Source: Photobacterium carnosum (GTDB lineage Bacteria; Pseudomonadota; Gammaproteobacteria; Enterobacterales; Vibrionaceae). From it: a stretch of 64,000 bases of DNA. The position numbers were made by a program, and so were the translations under genes. A model generated the notes under the pieces. It did no database searches, had not been told where the DNA came from, and saw only the letters and a list, made by a program, of their open reading frames with translations. The DNA is taken from NCBI RefSeq assembly GCF_002849605.1, contig NZ_NPIB01000024.1:1-64000 (forward strand), in the 5' to 3' direction. Of this stretch, positions 48,898-57,509 are shown in pieces (the stretch's first letter is position 1; each line of letters begins with the position of its first letter).

Positions 48898-50592
48898 ATG
48901 AAAAATAAAATATTGTGTTATATAACGCTCACAAGTGCGTTACTTATTCCAATAACCTCTCTCGCAGCCCCGCCAAAACCTAAATTGATAGTACAAATTA
49001 CGGTTGATGCACTAAGAGGTGATTTACTTGAACGCTATAAAGCCAATTTTGGTAACGATGGTTTTCGTTATTTAATGGATAATGGCACTTATTATACTAA
49101 TGCATATTATCAACACGGCAATACTGAAACCATTGTCGGCCACGTATCTCTCGCAACGGGTGCTCCCCCGAGTGTTCATGGCATGGTGGGTAATGTTTGG
49201 TACGACCGTAATAAAGAACGCTTGGTTTATAATGTCGAAGACGGCAATTACCAAATGTTAAACGCCGGTGCTGGCGTCAATAAAGCAACAGAAATAGATC
49301 CTACCCAAAAAATAGCCACCAAAGATGGACGCTCACCAGATCCAATTCTGGCGACAACGTTTAGTGATGAATTAGCAATTTCAAATAATGGCGTATCGAA
49401 AATATTTTCAGTATCAGTAAAAGATAGAGGCGCTATTTCATTGGGAGGCCACCTAGGCAAAGCCTTTTGGTTCTCAAAAGCACAATCAGAATTTGTTACC
49501 AGCAATTATTATTACGATAAATACCCACAATGGGTAACATATTGGAATCAACAAAAACTGGCTGAGCAATATTCAAATACACGTTGGGAGCTCTCTCTTC
49601 CCCCAGAGAAATACACGGTTAAAGAGAGCAATCCAGACTATAAAGTTGACCTCGATGGGTTTAAACGCACTTTCCCTCACCCATATAGCTCAGTCGACAA
49701 TAAATATTACAGTACCACGCTAACAGTAAGCCCTGCGGGTGATGAACTCACCGAGAACTTTGCGAGCACATTATTAAAACAAGAAAACTTAGGCAAAGGG
49801 ACGTTTCCTGATTATTTATCGGTAAGCTTTTCATCTAACGATTATGTCATTCACATGTATGGCCCGACGAGCTTAGAAACAGAAGATAACTTAATTCGAT
49901 TGGATAAAACCATTGCCAAGCTTTTAAAGAATATTGATCAACAGGTTGGATTAGAAAATACCCTGATTGTTTTATCTGCCGATCACGGTGCATCAGAAGC
50001 ACCGGCGGTTGTTAATGCATTAGGGGGCCACCAACCAGCCACCTTTGATCAAAAACAATTAATCTCCCCTCAATTACTGACACGTTTAAAAACTGAATTT
50101 AGTTTAGGAGAGGATGCCATTCGTTTGTATGCTCAGCCTTATATTTACCTAAACCATAACGTCATAAAAAAGAAAGGCGTCTCGCTTGAAAAAGTTCAGA
50201 TGGTGGTTGCAGAAGAACTATTAAAAATAAACGGAATTGCATACGCCGTTACCAGTACTGATATAGAGAAAAACCAAGTACCGAATACGCATACTATGCA
50301 GTTGGTTAAAAATAACTATCACCCAGCACGTTCAGGTGATGTCTATATCGTTTACCAGCCACGAAACTTTATCAATGACATGGATGGCTTAACTATCGCC
50401 TCTACTCATGGTTCACCGTGGCGTTATGACACCTATGTACCGGTGATCTTCGCGGGATACAATATTGATGATAAACAGATTAGCCGTGAGATCACGCCCT
50501 ATGATATTGCCCCGACACTATCAAGTATCTTAGGCATTACACAACCTAGCGGCGCAACAGGACAGATATTAACGGAAGTGATCAAAAACTAA
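48898..50592 (+). CDS. Alkaline-phosphatase-superfamily enzyme, PafA-like
   Basis: A 564-residue exported phosphatase with a signal peptide (ending SLAAP). Active-site blocks in order: VDALRGD (metal Asp near 38), TETIVGHVSLATG with the nucleophile Thr near 79-81, the SSNDYVIHMYGP metal-binding segment near 315, and LSADHGASE (Asp/His near 360), then THGSPWRYDTYVPVIFAG near 495. This is the arrangement of PafA-type alkaline phosphatases, which are phosphomonoesterases. Sulfate activity cannot be excluded in this superfamily. It lies 34 bp after the small lipoprotein gene, in the same direction and probably co-transcribed, and divergent from the sulfatase-maturase gene. Confidence 0.86.
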   Translation: MKNKILCYITLTSALLIPITSLAAPPKPKLIVQITVDALRGDLLERYKANFGNDGFRYLMDNGTYYTNAYYQHGNTETIVGHVSLATGAPPSVHGMVGNVWYDRNKERLVYNVEDGNYQMLNAGAGVNKATEIDPTQKIATKDGRSPDPILATTFSDELAISNNGVSKIFSVSVKDRGAISLGGHLGKAFWFSKAQSEFVTSNYYYDKYPQWVTYWNQQKLAEQYSNTRWELSLPPEKYTVKESNPDYKVDLDGFKRTFPHPYSSVDNKYYSTTLTVSPAGDELTENFASTLLKQENLGKGTFPDYLSVSFSSNDYVIHMYGPTSLETEDNLIRLDKTIAKLLKNIDQQVGLENTLIVLSADHGASEAPAVVNALGGHQPATFDQKQLISPQLLTRLKTEFSLGEDAIRLYAQPYIYLNHNVIKKKGVSLEKVQMVVAEELLKINGIAYAVTSTDIEKNQVPNTHTMQLVKNNYHPARSGDVYIVYQPRNFINDMDGLTIASTHGSPWRYDTYVPVIFAGYNIDDKQISREITPYDIAPTLSSILGITQPSGATGQILTEVIKN

Positions 50593-50643
50593 CTTCTGAA
50601 GTTATATCAACCTCGTAAATAACAATAAAACGCTTTAAATAAC

Positions 50644-50678
50644 AAAGCAGCATTATTCACTTAATGCTGCTTTTTTTA
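50644..50678 (+). terminator. Terminator of the PafA-like gene
   Basis: The perfect 12-bp stem AAAGCAGCATTA (50644-50655) / TAATGCTGCTTT (50662-50673) has a 6-base loop and is followed by a T-run. Confidence 0.9.
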
Positions 50679-50814
50679 TTTACTGTCTTAACCATTAATG
50701 GCCACTCTTATAACAATATTTCTTGCCTCAAGCTCATCAATACGAGGATGATTCTCACAACAAGTAATCCGCAAAATGAAACAACAACCTCATCTCATTT
50801 TTGTGTTAATACGC

Positions 50815-52149
50815 TTAATTTTTCTTGTATTTTGTTCGCTGTTTGGTCAATTGCGGAAAAACAGGCTTGGGCTTACACTTTGCACAAATAGCATTCAAAC
50901 CTCGCCCTGATTGAGTGATCTGTTGCCATAAAGACAGTGATAATTTTTTTGTAATACCGTGCGATTGAAACTGAGTCGCATCTTGTTGCCAATCAGTCGT
51001 CACACAATATTGTTTTAATTGTAACTGATCACTGTGCTTTCTTAATACGCGGTAAAGTAACACTCTCACTTGGCTCCATTGCTGTTGTTTTACGGCGTTA
51101 GCATAAATAAACCAAGCAGGTAACGGGTGTGTTTTATAATAGGTTATAGTTTTAAACCCAATCAACGTTATCACCACAATCGCAATAATTAAGGCGATTA
51201 ATCTATGCCAATATTGGTGTAGCCACGAGCTTAATGTATGCGCAATATAAAAAGATTGTCCCTCAAGGGTAATAGTTTCTAATGTTTGGTTATCAGTATT
51301 CCACCAGGTTAAATGAATAGCAGGGAAACTCACATTACCGCCATTTTGAAGAACATAAACAACCGATTCTTTTCGCTCAGATAAATAATCACCACGAGTT
51401 TGTGAATCACTTAATTGATTAGGTTGAGGATAGATTTGATAATCCGCAGTCGCTATTGGTTGAATCAATTTTGGAATCAACATTGCTAAAGTATTCGACC
51501 CTTTTACGATTAAAGTTCGCGTGATCGCATCCCCTGCTTTTAATTCAGGGTTAGATTGACTCCATTGCTGTTCAACCGAGAAATCTTGCCCAGAAATCCA
51601 TGCCGATTGCTCACTTAATAAACCTGATGGAATAATAGCGGAGAACGCCTGTGGTTCAGTATATAAAACCCCTGTGGCATTGGTTGAATTAGGACGTGAT
51701 ACTTGTACCGTTACAGCCGTTGAGGGCACCACAAAATGTCCCTCAGCTTGAGGATATAATGTTATTTCCCAACGTTGATGGATCCAGGTAATACCCTCTT
51801 TTTTTTCGGTAAAATTCATCGCTAATGGATTGCGCTGTTTAGCTACTACATTGGGTATTTCAATCGGTGCGATTCGCGTTCCGCCAGTAAACCATCGTGG
51901 TGTAATCACTTCGATATAGAGAATAATTTGTTGATTAACGGCATAGGTTGACGTCTTGCTGTCTTTTTTTTTGCGGATATTATCGGTATCACTTAACCAT
52001 GTTTTTATTGTCACTTGATCTGATTTATCAACCATATTGACTGTGCTTGCTTGTGCATTAACACTTATTGACAGCAATGTGAGCGCAAGCATAACCAAAA
52101 CATAGATAGCGTAGCGTTGAAAATAATGGTGAGCATTATAGGGAGGCAT
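50815..52149 (-). CDS. batD: BatD-type membrane protein
   Basis: A 444-residue BatD-like protein with a signal peptide (1-34), a large periplasmic part built of Ig-like beta domains (KTSTYAVNQQIILYIEV; WEITLYPQAEGHFVVPS), a membrane segment near 316-338 (LIALIIAIVVITLIGFKTI) and a cytoplasmic tail ending in an unusual CAKCKPKP dipeptide-cysteine motif. BatD occurs with MoxR and VWA proteins in Bacteroides and many proteobacteria, where it is tied to aerotolerance or to protein-complex assembly. Last gene of the six-gene Bat operon; it overlaps BatB by one base. Confidence 0.86.
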   Translation of the reverse strand: MPPYNAHHYFQRYAIYVLVMLALTLLSISVNAQASTVNMVDKSDQVTIKTWLSDTDNIRKKKDSKTSTYAVNQQIILYIEVITPRWFTGGTRIAPIEIPNVVAKQRNPLAMNFTEKKEGITWIHQRWEITLYPQAEGHFVVPSTAVTVQVSRPNSTNATGVLYTEPQAFSAIIPSGLLSEQSAWISGQDFSVEQQWSQSNPELKAGDAITRTLIVKGSNTLAMLIPKLIQPIATADYQIYPQPNQLSDSQTRGDYLSERKESVVYVLQNGGNVSFPAIHLTWWNTDNQTLETITLEGQSFYIAHTLSSWLHQYWHRLIALIIAIVVITLIGFKTITYYKTHPLPAWFIYANAVKQQQWSQVRVLLYRVLRKHSDQLQLKQYCVTTDWQQDATQFQSHGITKKLSLSLWQQITQSGRGLNAICAKCKPKPVFPQLTKQRTKYKKN

Positions 52150-53852
52150 TATTTAATCTCCTCGTTAGACACATCTTTTATATCCACTGATTGCGAACGA
52201 AGCTGCAATTGAAATTTAGCACGTAAAAAATACTTAGGATCAGCTTCTACACGACGCAGCCATTTATCAGCAAGCTCTTGGCTGCCTAATATTTCATTCG
52301 CATTAAGCGTCTCTTTTGCCATCATTGCAGCATCCACTTTTTCATCAGCGCCATCCCCTGTTTTAGGCTTATCATCACCTAATTCAAACGACTCTTCAGG
52401 ACCATCAGTACTGCCTTTTTGGCTTTCACTAATACGATTTACTTCATCAACGATGCCTTGCATAAGGGCTAAATTGTTTTCGACCGGTGCTTTTAATTCC
52501 GTTTCAAGTTCACCGCTATCAAGCAATAACTGATAAAGATCACGCGCAGCAACATATTCTCTTTGCCTTGCGAGGGCATTCGCAGCATTAAAAAGACTTT
52601 GGGGTGTTTTTACTTGTAAAAAAGTACTGTGAGATAATTTATATTCACTCGCATAATAATAAGCGATGCCTTTTTTAAGAGGATCTTGATAACGCTTTGC
52701 TGCGGTTAAATAATCAAACTGATTAAAATACCATTGCCCTTGTTGATCCGGCGTCAGCCAAATATTCATCCACCAATGTACTGTCTTATCCCACATCGTA
52801 ACATCGGCTATCGGCTCATTTGTGGCCGCTTTTAGGCTTACTGTTTCCGCATAAGTGGTCGTTGAATAAAAACTTGGAAACACAATAGCCGCCACTAAAC
52901 ACCACTTGACTAACCACCCTTTTCTAAACCATAACAACATCAATAATGTTACGGGAAACAGCAAAAAATACCCCATGTCTTTCCATGGCATTGCAGATTC
53001 ATTATTTAATTGCATATGGCGTTCAATATTACGGTTAAGTGCCTTGATATCACTATCATCAATAGTCACTTCCACTACACTCCCCTGCGTATTTTTTGCA
53101 AGAGATTTAAGTGATGCCAAATCAAGAGGTTCATTACTGACGCGATCGTTATTGCCCGCTGCCAGCACCAATAATTGATGAGGACTGGTTGAGAAATACG
53201 TTTCAAATGCTTCAATCGTTGCCGGGTTTACGCCATCAGAGATCAATAAAACAGTCCCCGCACTTTCAGAGCCTAGTTGAGGCTCAATTAACGCTAACGT
53301 TGTTTCAGCGTTTTTCCCTTTCATCGGCATAATATCAGGCTGAATCGCCGCTAAAAAAGGGGCAAAAACAGCATCATCTTTGGTTAATGGCATCGCTAAA
53401 TGCGCTGAACCTGCAAAAACGACTAACCCTGTTTTACCCCCCTGACGTAATGCAATTAAATCTCGAATCTTTTGTTTCGCACGTTCTAAGCGATTAGGGG
53501 CAAGATCTTTTTGTAACATAGATTCACTGTTATCAAGCACAATCAATAAAGCGGCTTTATCTTCCCCAAAAGGTGAAGCTTCACGTTCCCATGTCGGGCC
53601 AGCACACACAATAATCGCCACCAGCATGGATACACTTAACAACTTCAGCGGTAATTGTTTCTTCCAACCACTATCACCAATGGTTAAAACTCGACGCAAA
53701 TGTTGCGGTAGTTGTTGCTGCCATTCATTGTTTGAATCTTGTTTCCAGCGTAAATAAATCACAATGGAAAAAGGAACCAAGAGCAATAACCACCACGGGC
53801 GAATAAAATGAAAATTATCGACAATTTGTTGCCACATCAGGGAATTAAACAT
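52149..53852 (-). CDS. batB: BatB/BatC-type VWA and TPR protein
   Basis: A 567-residue protein: two N-terminal membrane helices (about 18-32, 67-83), a von Willebrand A domain (about 90-280) with a MIDAS-like DNSES motif at about 107-111, a third helix near 305-320, then a TPR-containing periplasmic part (about 370-470) and a charged C-terminal tail. It combines BatB (VWA) and BatC (TPR) in one chain. AGGAG precedes its ATG. It overlaps BatA by 8 bp and BatD by one base. Function is inferred from the MoxR-Bat family: assembly of an envelope complex. Confidence 0.88.
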   Translation of the reverse strand: MFNSLMWQQIVDNFHFIRPWWLLLLVPFSIVIYLRWKQDSNNEWQQQLPQHLRRVLTIGDSGWKKQLPLKLLSVSMLVAIIVCAGPTWEREASPFGEDKAALLIVLDNSESMLQKDLAPNRLERAKQKIRDLIALRQGGKTGLVVFAGSAHLAMPLTKDDAVFAPFLAAIQPDIMPMKGKNAETTLALIEPQLGSESAGTVLLISDGVNPATIEAFETYFSTSPHQLLVLAAGNNDRVSNEPLDLASLKSLAKNTQGSVVEVTIDDSDIKALNRNIERHMQLNNESAMPWKDMGYFLLFPVTLLMLLWFRKGWLVKWCLVAAIVFPSFYSTTTYAETVSLKAATNEPIADVTMWDKTVHWWMNIWLTPDQQGQWYFNQFDYLTAAKRYQDPLKKGIAYYYASEYKLSHSTFLQVKTPQSLFNAANALARQREYVAARDLYQLLLDSGELETELKAPVENNLALMQGIVDEVNRISESQKGSTDGPEESFELGDDKPKTGDGADEKVDAAMMAKETLNANEILGSQELADKWLRRVEADPKYFLRAKFQLQLRSQSVDIKDVSNEEIK

Positions 53853-54951
53853 GTTTTTCTCCTGAGTCTGGTGCGGCTTTATTTGACGATGATGTCAACT
53901 GTCGTCGCATCGTTGCAACCCCAAAGCCAAACAGATACATCACTACAATCAGCATAATCGGGTATTGATGAATCGACTTTTTAGGTCGATATGTGGTGCT
54001 TTCATATAACTGCGGCTCTAACTCACCAATTGCCGCATAAGCTTGTTCTAATTCATTCCGATTAATAGCTTGAAATGCTTGCCCTCCAGATACTTCTGCA
54101 ACCCGATTGATCACATCCATATCTAATGCTTTCTCTCCAATCGTGGTGGGATCCCCCATGGCGATCATATGAATACGAACATTTTTAGCCGCAGCAACTT
54201 TAGCGGCATCAATCGGCTCAACATAGCTGCCAGTATCATTACCATCAGTTAATACAATCGCGACTTTCTCTCGAGGTTTCTCATTTTTTTCATTCTGTTG
54301 TTGAGGCTCGGTTGAAATAGAAAGTTCGGCAGATGCACTTTGCTCAAACACTTTAATCGCAAGCCCGATTGCATCACCTAAATGGGTACTTTGGCCAGCC
54401 ATTGCCACATCAGTTTGATTTAAGAGTGCTAACCATACTTTTTGATCCGCCGTAAATGGTGTTTGCACAAACGCAGCATCGCCAAATAAAATCAGCCCTA
54501 AGCGATCCCCTTGACGCGTTGTTGCGAAATCAGCTAATACTTCTTTCGCAGCATCTAAGCGTGATATTTTCTGAACACCACCATTATCAGATGCTGTTTT
54601 TGAGACAAAATCTCGCTCAGCCATGGAGCCTGATAAGTCCACGACCACCATCACATCTCGCCCTAAACTTTCTCGTGTTTGTGGTGAACCTAAAATAGTC
54701 GGCTTAGTTAAGGCGAAAATTAATAAGCACCATGAAATAATTAGCAATGTTTTTTGCCAATAACTAGCACTTAACTGACTTGCCCCCGCAGACGGCGTTT
54801 CATCTAACGCTTGTACTAGCACATCAAAAAAAGGCACTTTTATCGCTGATTGACGGGTGCGATAAGCAGGAATAAACCAATAAATAATAATCGGTAATGG
54901 TAATAGCCATAACCAATATGGATTCACTAACTCCAATTGACTAAACAACAT
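53845..54951 (-). CDS. batA: BatA-type VWA membrane protein
   Basis: A 368-residue VWA protein. Start set at 54951 with GGAGG 5 bases upstream, in preference to the upstream ATG at 54963. An N-terminal membrane segment (about 9-27) and a second near 60-80 precede a VWA domain (about 95-290) with the intact MIDAS motif DLSGS (VVVDLSGSMAE) and TDGND, and a C-terminal helix (about 325-343). Its partner is BatB, which follows with an 8-bp overlap. In this operon it probably receives clients after MoxR remodelling. Confidence 0.9.
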   Translation of the reverse strand: MLFSQLELVNPYWLWLLPLPIIIYWFIPAYRTRQSAIKVPFFDVLVQALDETPSAGASQLSASYWQKTLLIISWCLLIFALTKPTILGSPQTRESLGRDVMVVVDLSGSMAERDFVSKTASDNGGVQKISRLDAAKEVLADFATTRQGDRLGLILFGDAAFVQTPFTADQKVWLALLNQTDVAMAGQSTHLGDAIGLAIKVFEQSASAELSISTEPQQQNEKNEKPREKVAIVLTDGNDTGSYVEPIDAAKVAAAKNVRIHMIAMGDPTTIGEKALDMDVINRVAEVSGGQAFQAINRNELEQAYAAIGELEPQLYESTTYRPKKSIHQYPIMLIVVMYLFGFGVATMRRQLTSSSNKAAPDSGEKHV

Positions 54952-55465
54952 TTTGGCCTCCATTTGTCTTTAAATGAAGTTCAGCATGTTCGACTAACCA
55001 TTGCTGGCATAACGTCATTAGTGCTGATAATTCTTGCTTGGATAATGGATACTGTTTTTGCACCAAAGACCGCATCCACTTCTGACCAAGATCATCATTA
55101 AAGAGTGTAGTTTGTGGTGAGCGATACTCATCTAAATCAGTAAGGAATTTTTCACCAAAGGCATTGGCTTTTTGAGGATTAAGGTAAACTAATACCGCTT
55201 TCATCACTTCAAATATATCTAAAGGCAATCTGGTGCTATTTATTGAGGCTTGCATGACGGTCATCAGAGCCATTGCTTCTCGGCGGTAACGGTTATTCCA
55301 CCACAACCTAATCGATTGAATAACATAATATAAAGCGACAACAATCAAAATAGCCGCAACGACTTTCCAGCCAATAGTTTGAGGAAAACAGCTCACATGA
55401 TCAGGTATTGTCACCTCACTCATATTTCTTAACATGTAATTACTAGGTGGCGCATGAATGCTCAT
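54941..55465 (-). CDS. DUF4381 membrane protein of the Bat operon
   Basis: A 174-residue protein with a single transmembrane helix near residues 30-48 (VAAILIVVALYYVIQSIRLWW) and a cytoplasmic/periplasmic C-terminal helical part. DUF4381 proteins are regularly encoded between DUF58 and VWA genes in MoxR operons. The ATG overlaps the DUF58 stop by one base and its end overlaps BatA by 11 bp. A GGAGG ribosome-binding site is present. Molecular role unknown. Confidence 0.83.
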   Translation of the reverse strand: MSIHAPPSNYMLRNMSEVTIPDHVSCFPQTIGWKVVAAILIVVALYYVIQSIRLWWNNRYRREAMALMTVMQASINSTRLPLDIFEVMKAVLVYLNPQKANAFGEKFLTDLDEYRSPQTTLFNDDLGQKWMRSLVQKQYPLSKQELSALMTLCQQWLVEHAELHLKTNGGQNVV

Positions 55466-56400
55466 TATCGGCCTCCAATTGCACGTTTAAATTGTTCAAG
55501 ATGATAACCCGACGTATCCGCTTCAATCAGTAGCAGCCCTTTTGTCGCCATCAGTTGAATTAATTGCTCTTTCTTTAAATCTTGATGTTCACCTAAGCCT
55601 TTATTGGCTAAGTCAAACCGCTTAGCATCACTTAAATTAAGTTGATACGCTCCATCACCCACCACCCAATGGCTGTATTGCGATGGAAACTGAGATTCAA
55701 AAGGATCAGAAATTAATACCCCTAATACATCATTATGTTTTTGTAGATGTTTCAGATGGGTAATTTCATCAACCGTGGCCCCATGCCAATCACTTAAGAT
55801 AATGATGGTGGCTTCTTTGAGTTTCAAACGACCTAATAACGTAACAAATTGAGTAAATCCAACCTCATTGTTATCGCTACTGGTGACATCAAGCAATTGA
55901 TTCACATTAGACAATAGCTGTAATCGATGCAGCAGGTCAGCTTGAGATCGCTTTGGCTTTAACCAATGAATTTGATCAGGAGTATTAATAATAAACCCAA
56001 CACGATCGCTATCTTTAAGAATGCGCCATGCGGTCAATGCTGCCAATTCTGCGGCAACCACTGATTTCATGGTATCAATGGATGAAAAGAACATACTGCT
56101 GCGTTGATCGACACAAATAATAAAATTGCGATCTTTCTCTTCGGTATATGAGCGAACATGGGGTTTTCCCGTTCGCAGCGTCACTTTCCAATCAAGATTA
56201 CGAATGTCATCCCCTAATTGGTAATGTCGTAACTCTTCAAAATTTAATCCCCGTCCTCGAAAAATAGACGAATGGCGACCCGACAACGCTGTACCTGCTT
56301 TTAAATTGGGTAATAAGCTGAAAAATCCCGCTTGAGATTGTAATTTAATAAGTTGGCTATATTCACAATGAATACGGCTGTCTGTGCTTTTTTTACTCAT
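55465..56400 (-). CDS. DUF58 (VWA-like) protein of the Bat operon
   Basis: A 311-residue soluble DUF58 protein. The hallmark segment is GLNFEELRHYQLGDDIRNLD near residues 50-70, followed by WKVTLRTGKPHVRSYTEEKD and the VWA-like strand FIICVDQRSSMFF. DUF58 proteins accompany MoxR ATPases and are thought to bridge the ATPase to VWA membrane proteins. The gene starts 8 bp after the moxR stop and overlaps DUF4381 by one base. A clear AGGG ribosome-binding site is 6 bases before the ATG. Confidence 0.9.
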   Translation of the reverse strand: MSKKSTDSRIHCEYSQLIKLQSQAGFFSLLPNLKAGTALSGRHSSIFRGRGLNFEELRHYQLGDDIRNLDWKVTLRTGKPHVRSYTEEKDRNFIICVDQRSSMFFSSIDTMKSVVAAELAALTAWRILKDSDRVGFIINTPDQIHWLKPKRSQADLLHRLQLLSNVNQLLDVTSSDNNEVGFTQFVTLLGRLKLKEATIIILSDWHGATVDEITHLKHLQKHNDVLGVLISDPFESQFPSQYSHWVVGDGAYQLNLSDAKRFDLANKGLGEHQDLKKEQLIQLMATKGLLLIEADTSGYHLEQFKRAIGGR

Positions 56401-56408
56401 AAAAAGCC

Positions 56409-57425
56409 CTACCCAATAACAACATAATCCAACAATTCATCTATCACTTGTTGTTGAGTCACACCATCAGCTAATGCGTCATAGCTCAACGTAATCCGAT
56501 GCCCTAAAACAGCATGTGCCATTGCTCGAATATCATCAGGTTCAACATAATCTCTCGCTTGTAGCCATGCATAAGCACGCGCACATTTATCTAATGCAAT
56601 TGAAGCGCGAGGACTTGCTCCCACCTCTATCCAACGAGAAAGTGACGATGCTAAATAACGTTCAGGTTTACGCGTTGCCATCACTAACGCCACAATATAA
56701 CGTTCGCTAATTTCAGATATTTCCACTAGCGCAAGCTCAGCTCGTGCTTGCATCACAATGGAGGGATCTAATTGAATATTGGTATTAGTATTAGTATTAG
56801 CGTTATTTTTATCGGTATCCGGTTCAGCGGTTAGCTTAGAATCAGTTTCTTCACGGCGCACAAGGCGAATAATCTCAAGTTCAGCATCATCATCAGGGTA
56901 ATCAACGCTGATCTTCATAATAAATCGATCCATTTGCGCTTCGGGTAGTGGATACGTTCCTTCTTGTTCTACGGGGTTTTGCGTTGCTAACACCATAAAA
57001 AGTTCTGGTAATACGTGCGTTTTATCACCGACGGTTATTGTTCTTTCTGCCATCGCTTCCAATAACGCCGCTTGAACTTTTGCGGGTGCGCGGTTAATTT
57101 CATCAGCAAGCACAATGCTATTAAAAATAGGTCCTGCTTGAAAATGCAATTGCGGTTTACCATTTAATTCTTGATAGACTTCAGTTCCTGTTACATCGGA
57201 AGGCAGTAAATCAGGCGTAAATTGAATTCGTCCAAATGAGGTCTGTAAATTATCCGCCAATGACTTAACTGAGCGTGTTTTTGCTGTGCCGGGTAATCCT
57301 TCAAGTAAAACGTGTCCCTGCGTTAATAACCCAATAACAAGTGCACGAACCACATCGGATTGACCAATCACCGATGCCTCGACTTGAGATATAAGCGTTG
57401 TAATAGCCTGTTGAGTTTGATTCAT
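56409..57425 (-). CDS. MoxR-family AAA+ ATPase
   Basis: A 338-residue AAA+ chaperone-like ATPase: Walker A variant GLPGTAKT (near 43), Walker B LADEINRAP (near 110), sensor 1 LATQNP, the arginine-containing region MDRFIMK and the C-terminal winged segment. MoxR ATPases assist maturation of metal-containing or multi-protein complexes together with VWA proteins. Between the two halves lies a low-complexity stretch NNANTNTNTNIQ encoded by a hexanucleotide repeat (GTATTA at 56782-56800). First gene of the six-gene Bat operon. A ribosome-binding site AAGGAG precedes the ATG. Confidence 0.92.
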   Translation of the reverse strand: MNQTQQAITTLISQVEASVIGQSDVVRALVIGLLTQGHVLLEGLPGTAKTRSVKSLADNLQTSFGRIQFTPDLLPSDVTGTEVYQELNGKPQLHFQAGPIFNSIVLADEINRAPAKVQAALLEAMAERTITVGDKTHVLPELFMVLATQNPVEQEGTYPLPEAQMDRFIMKISVDYPDDDAELEIIRLVRREETDSKLTAEPDTDKNNANTNTNTNIQLDPSIVMQARAELALVEISEISERYIVALVMATRKPERYLASSLSRWIEVGASPRASIALDKCARAYAWLQARDYVEPDDIRAMAHAVLGHRITLSYDALADGVTQQQVIDELLDYVVIG

Positions 57426-57509
57426 GTTTTCTCCTTATGCCCACTTGCCTGATTATTGACTGCGTATTATCTTAATCAAATCCGCCATAACTATTGGTTA
57501 TAGTCCTCA

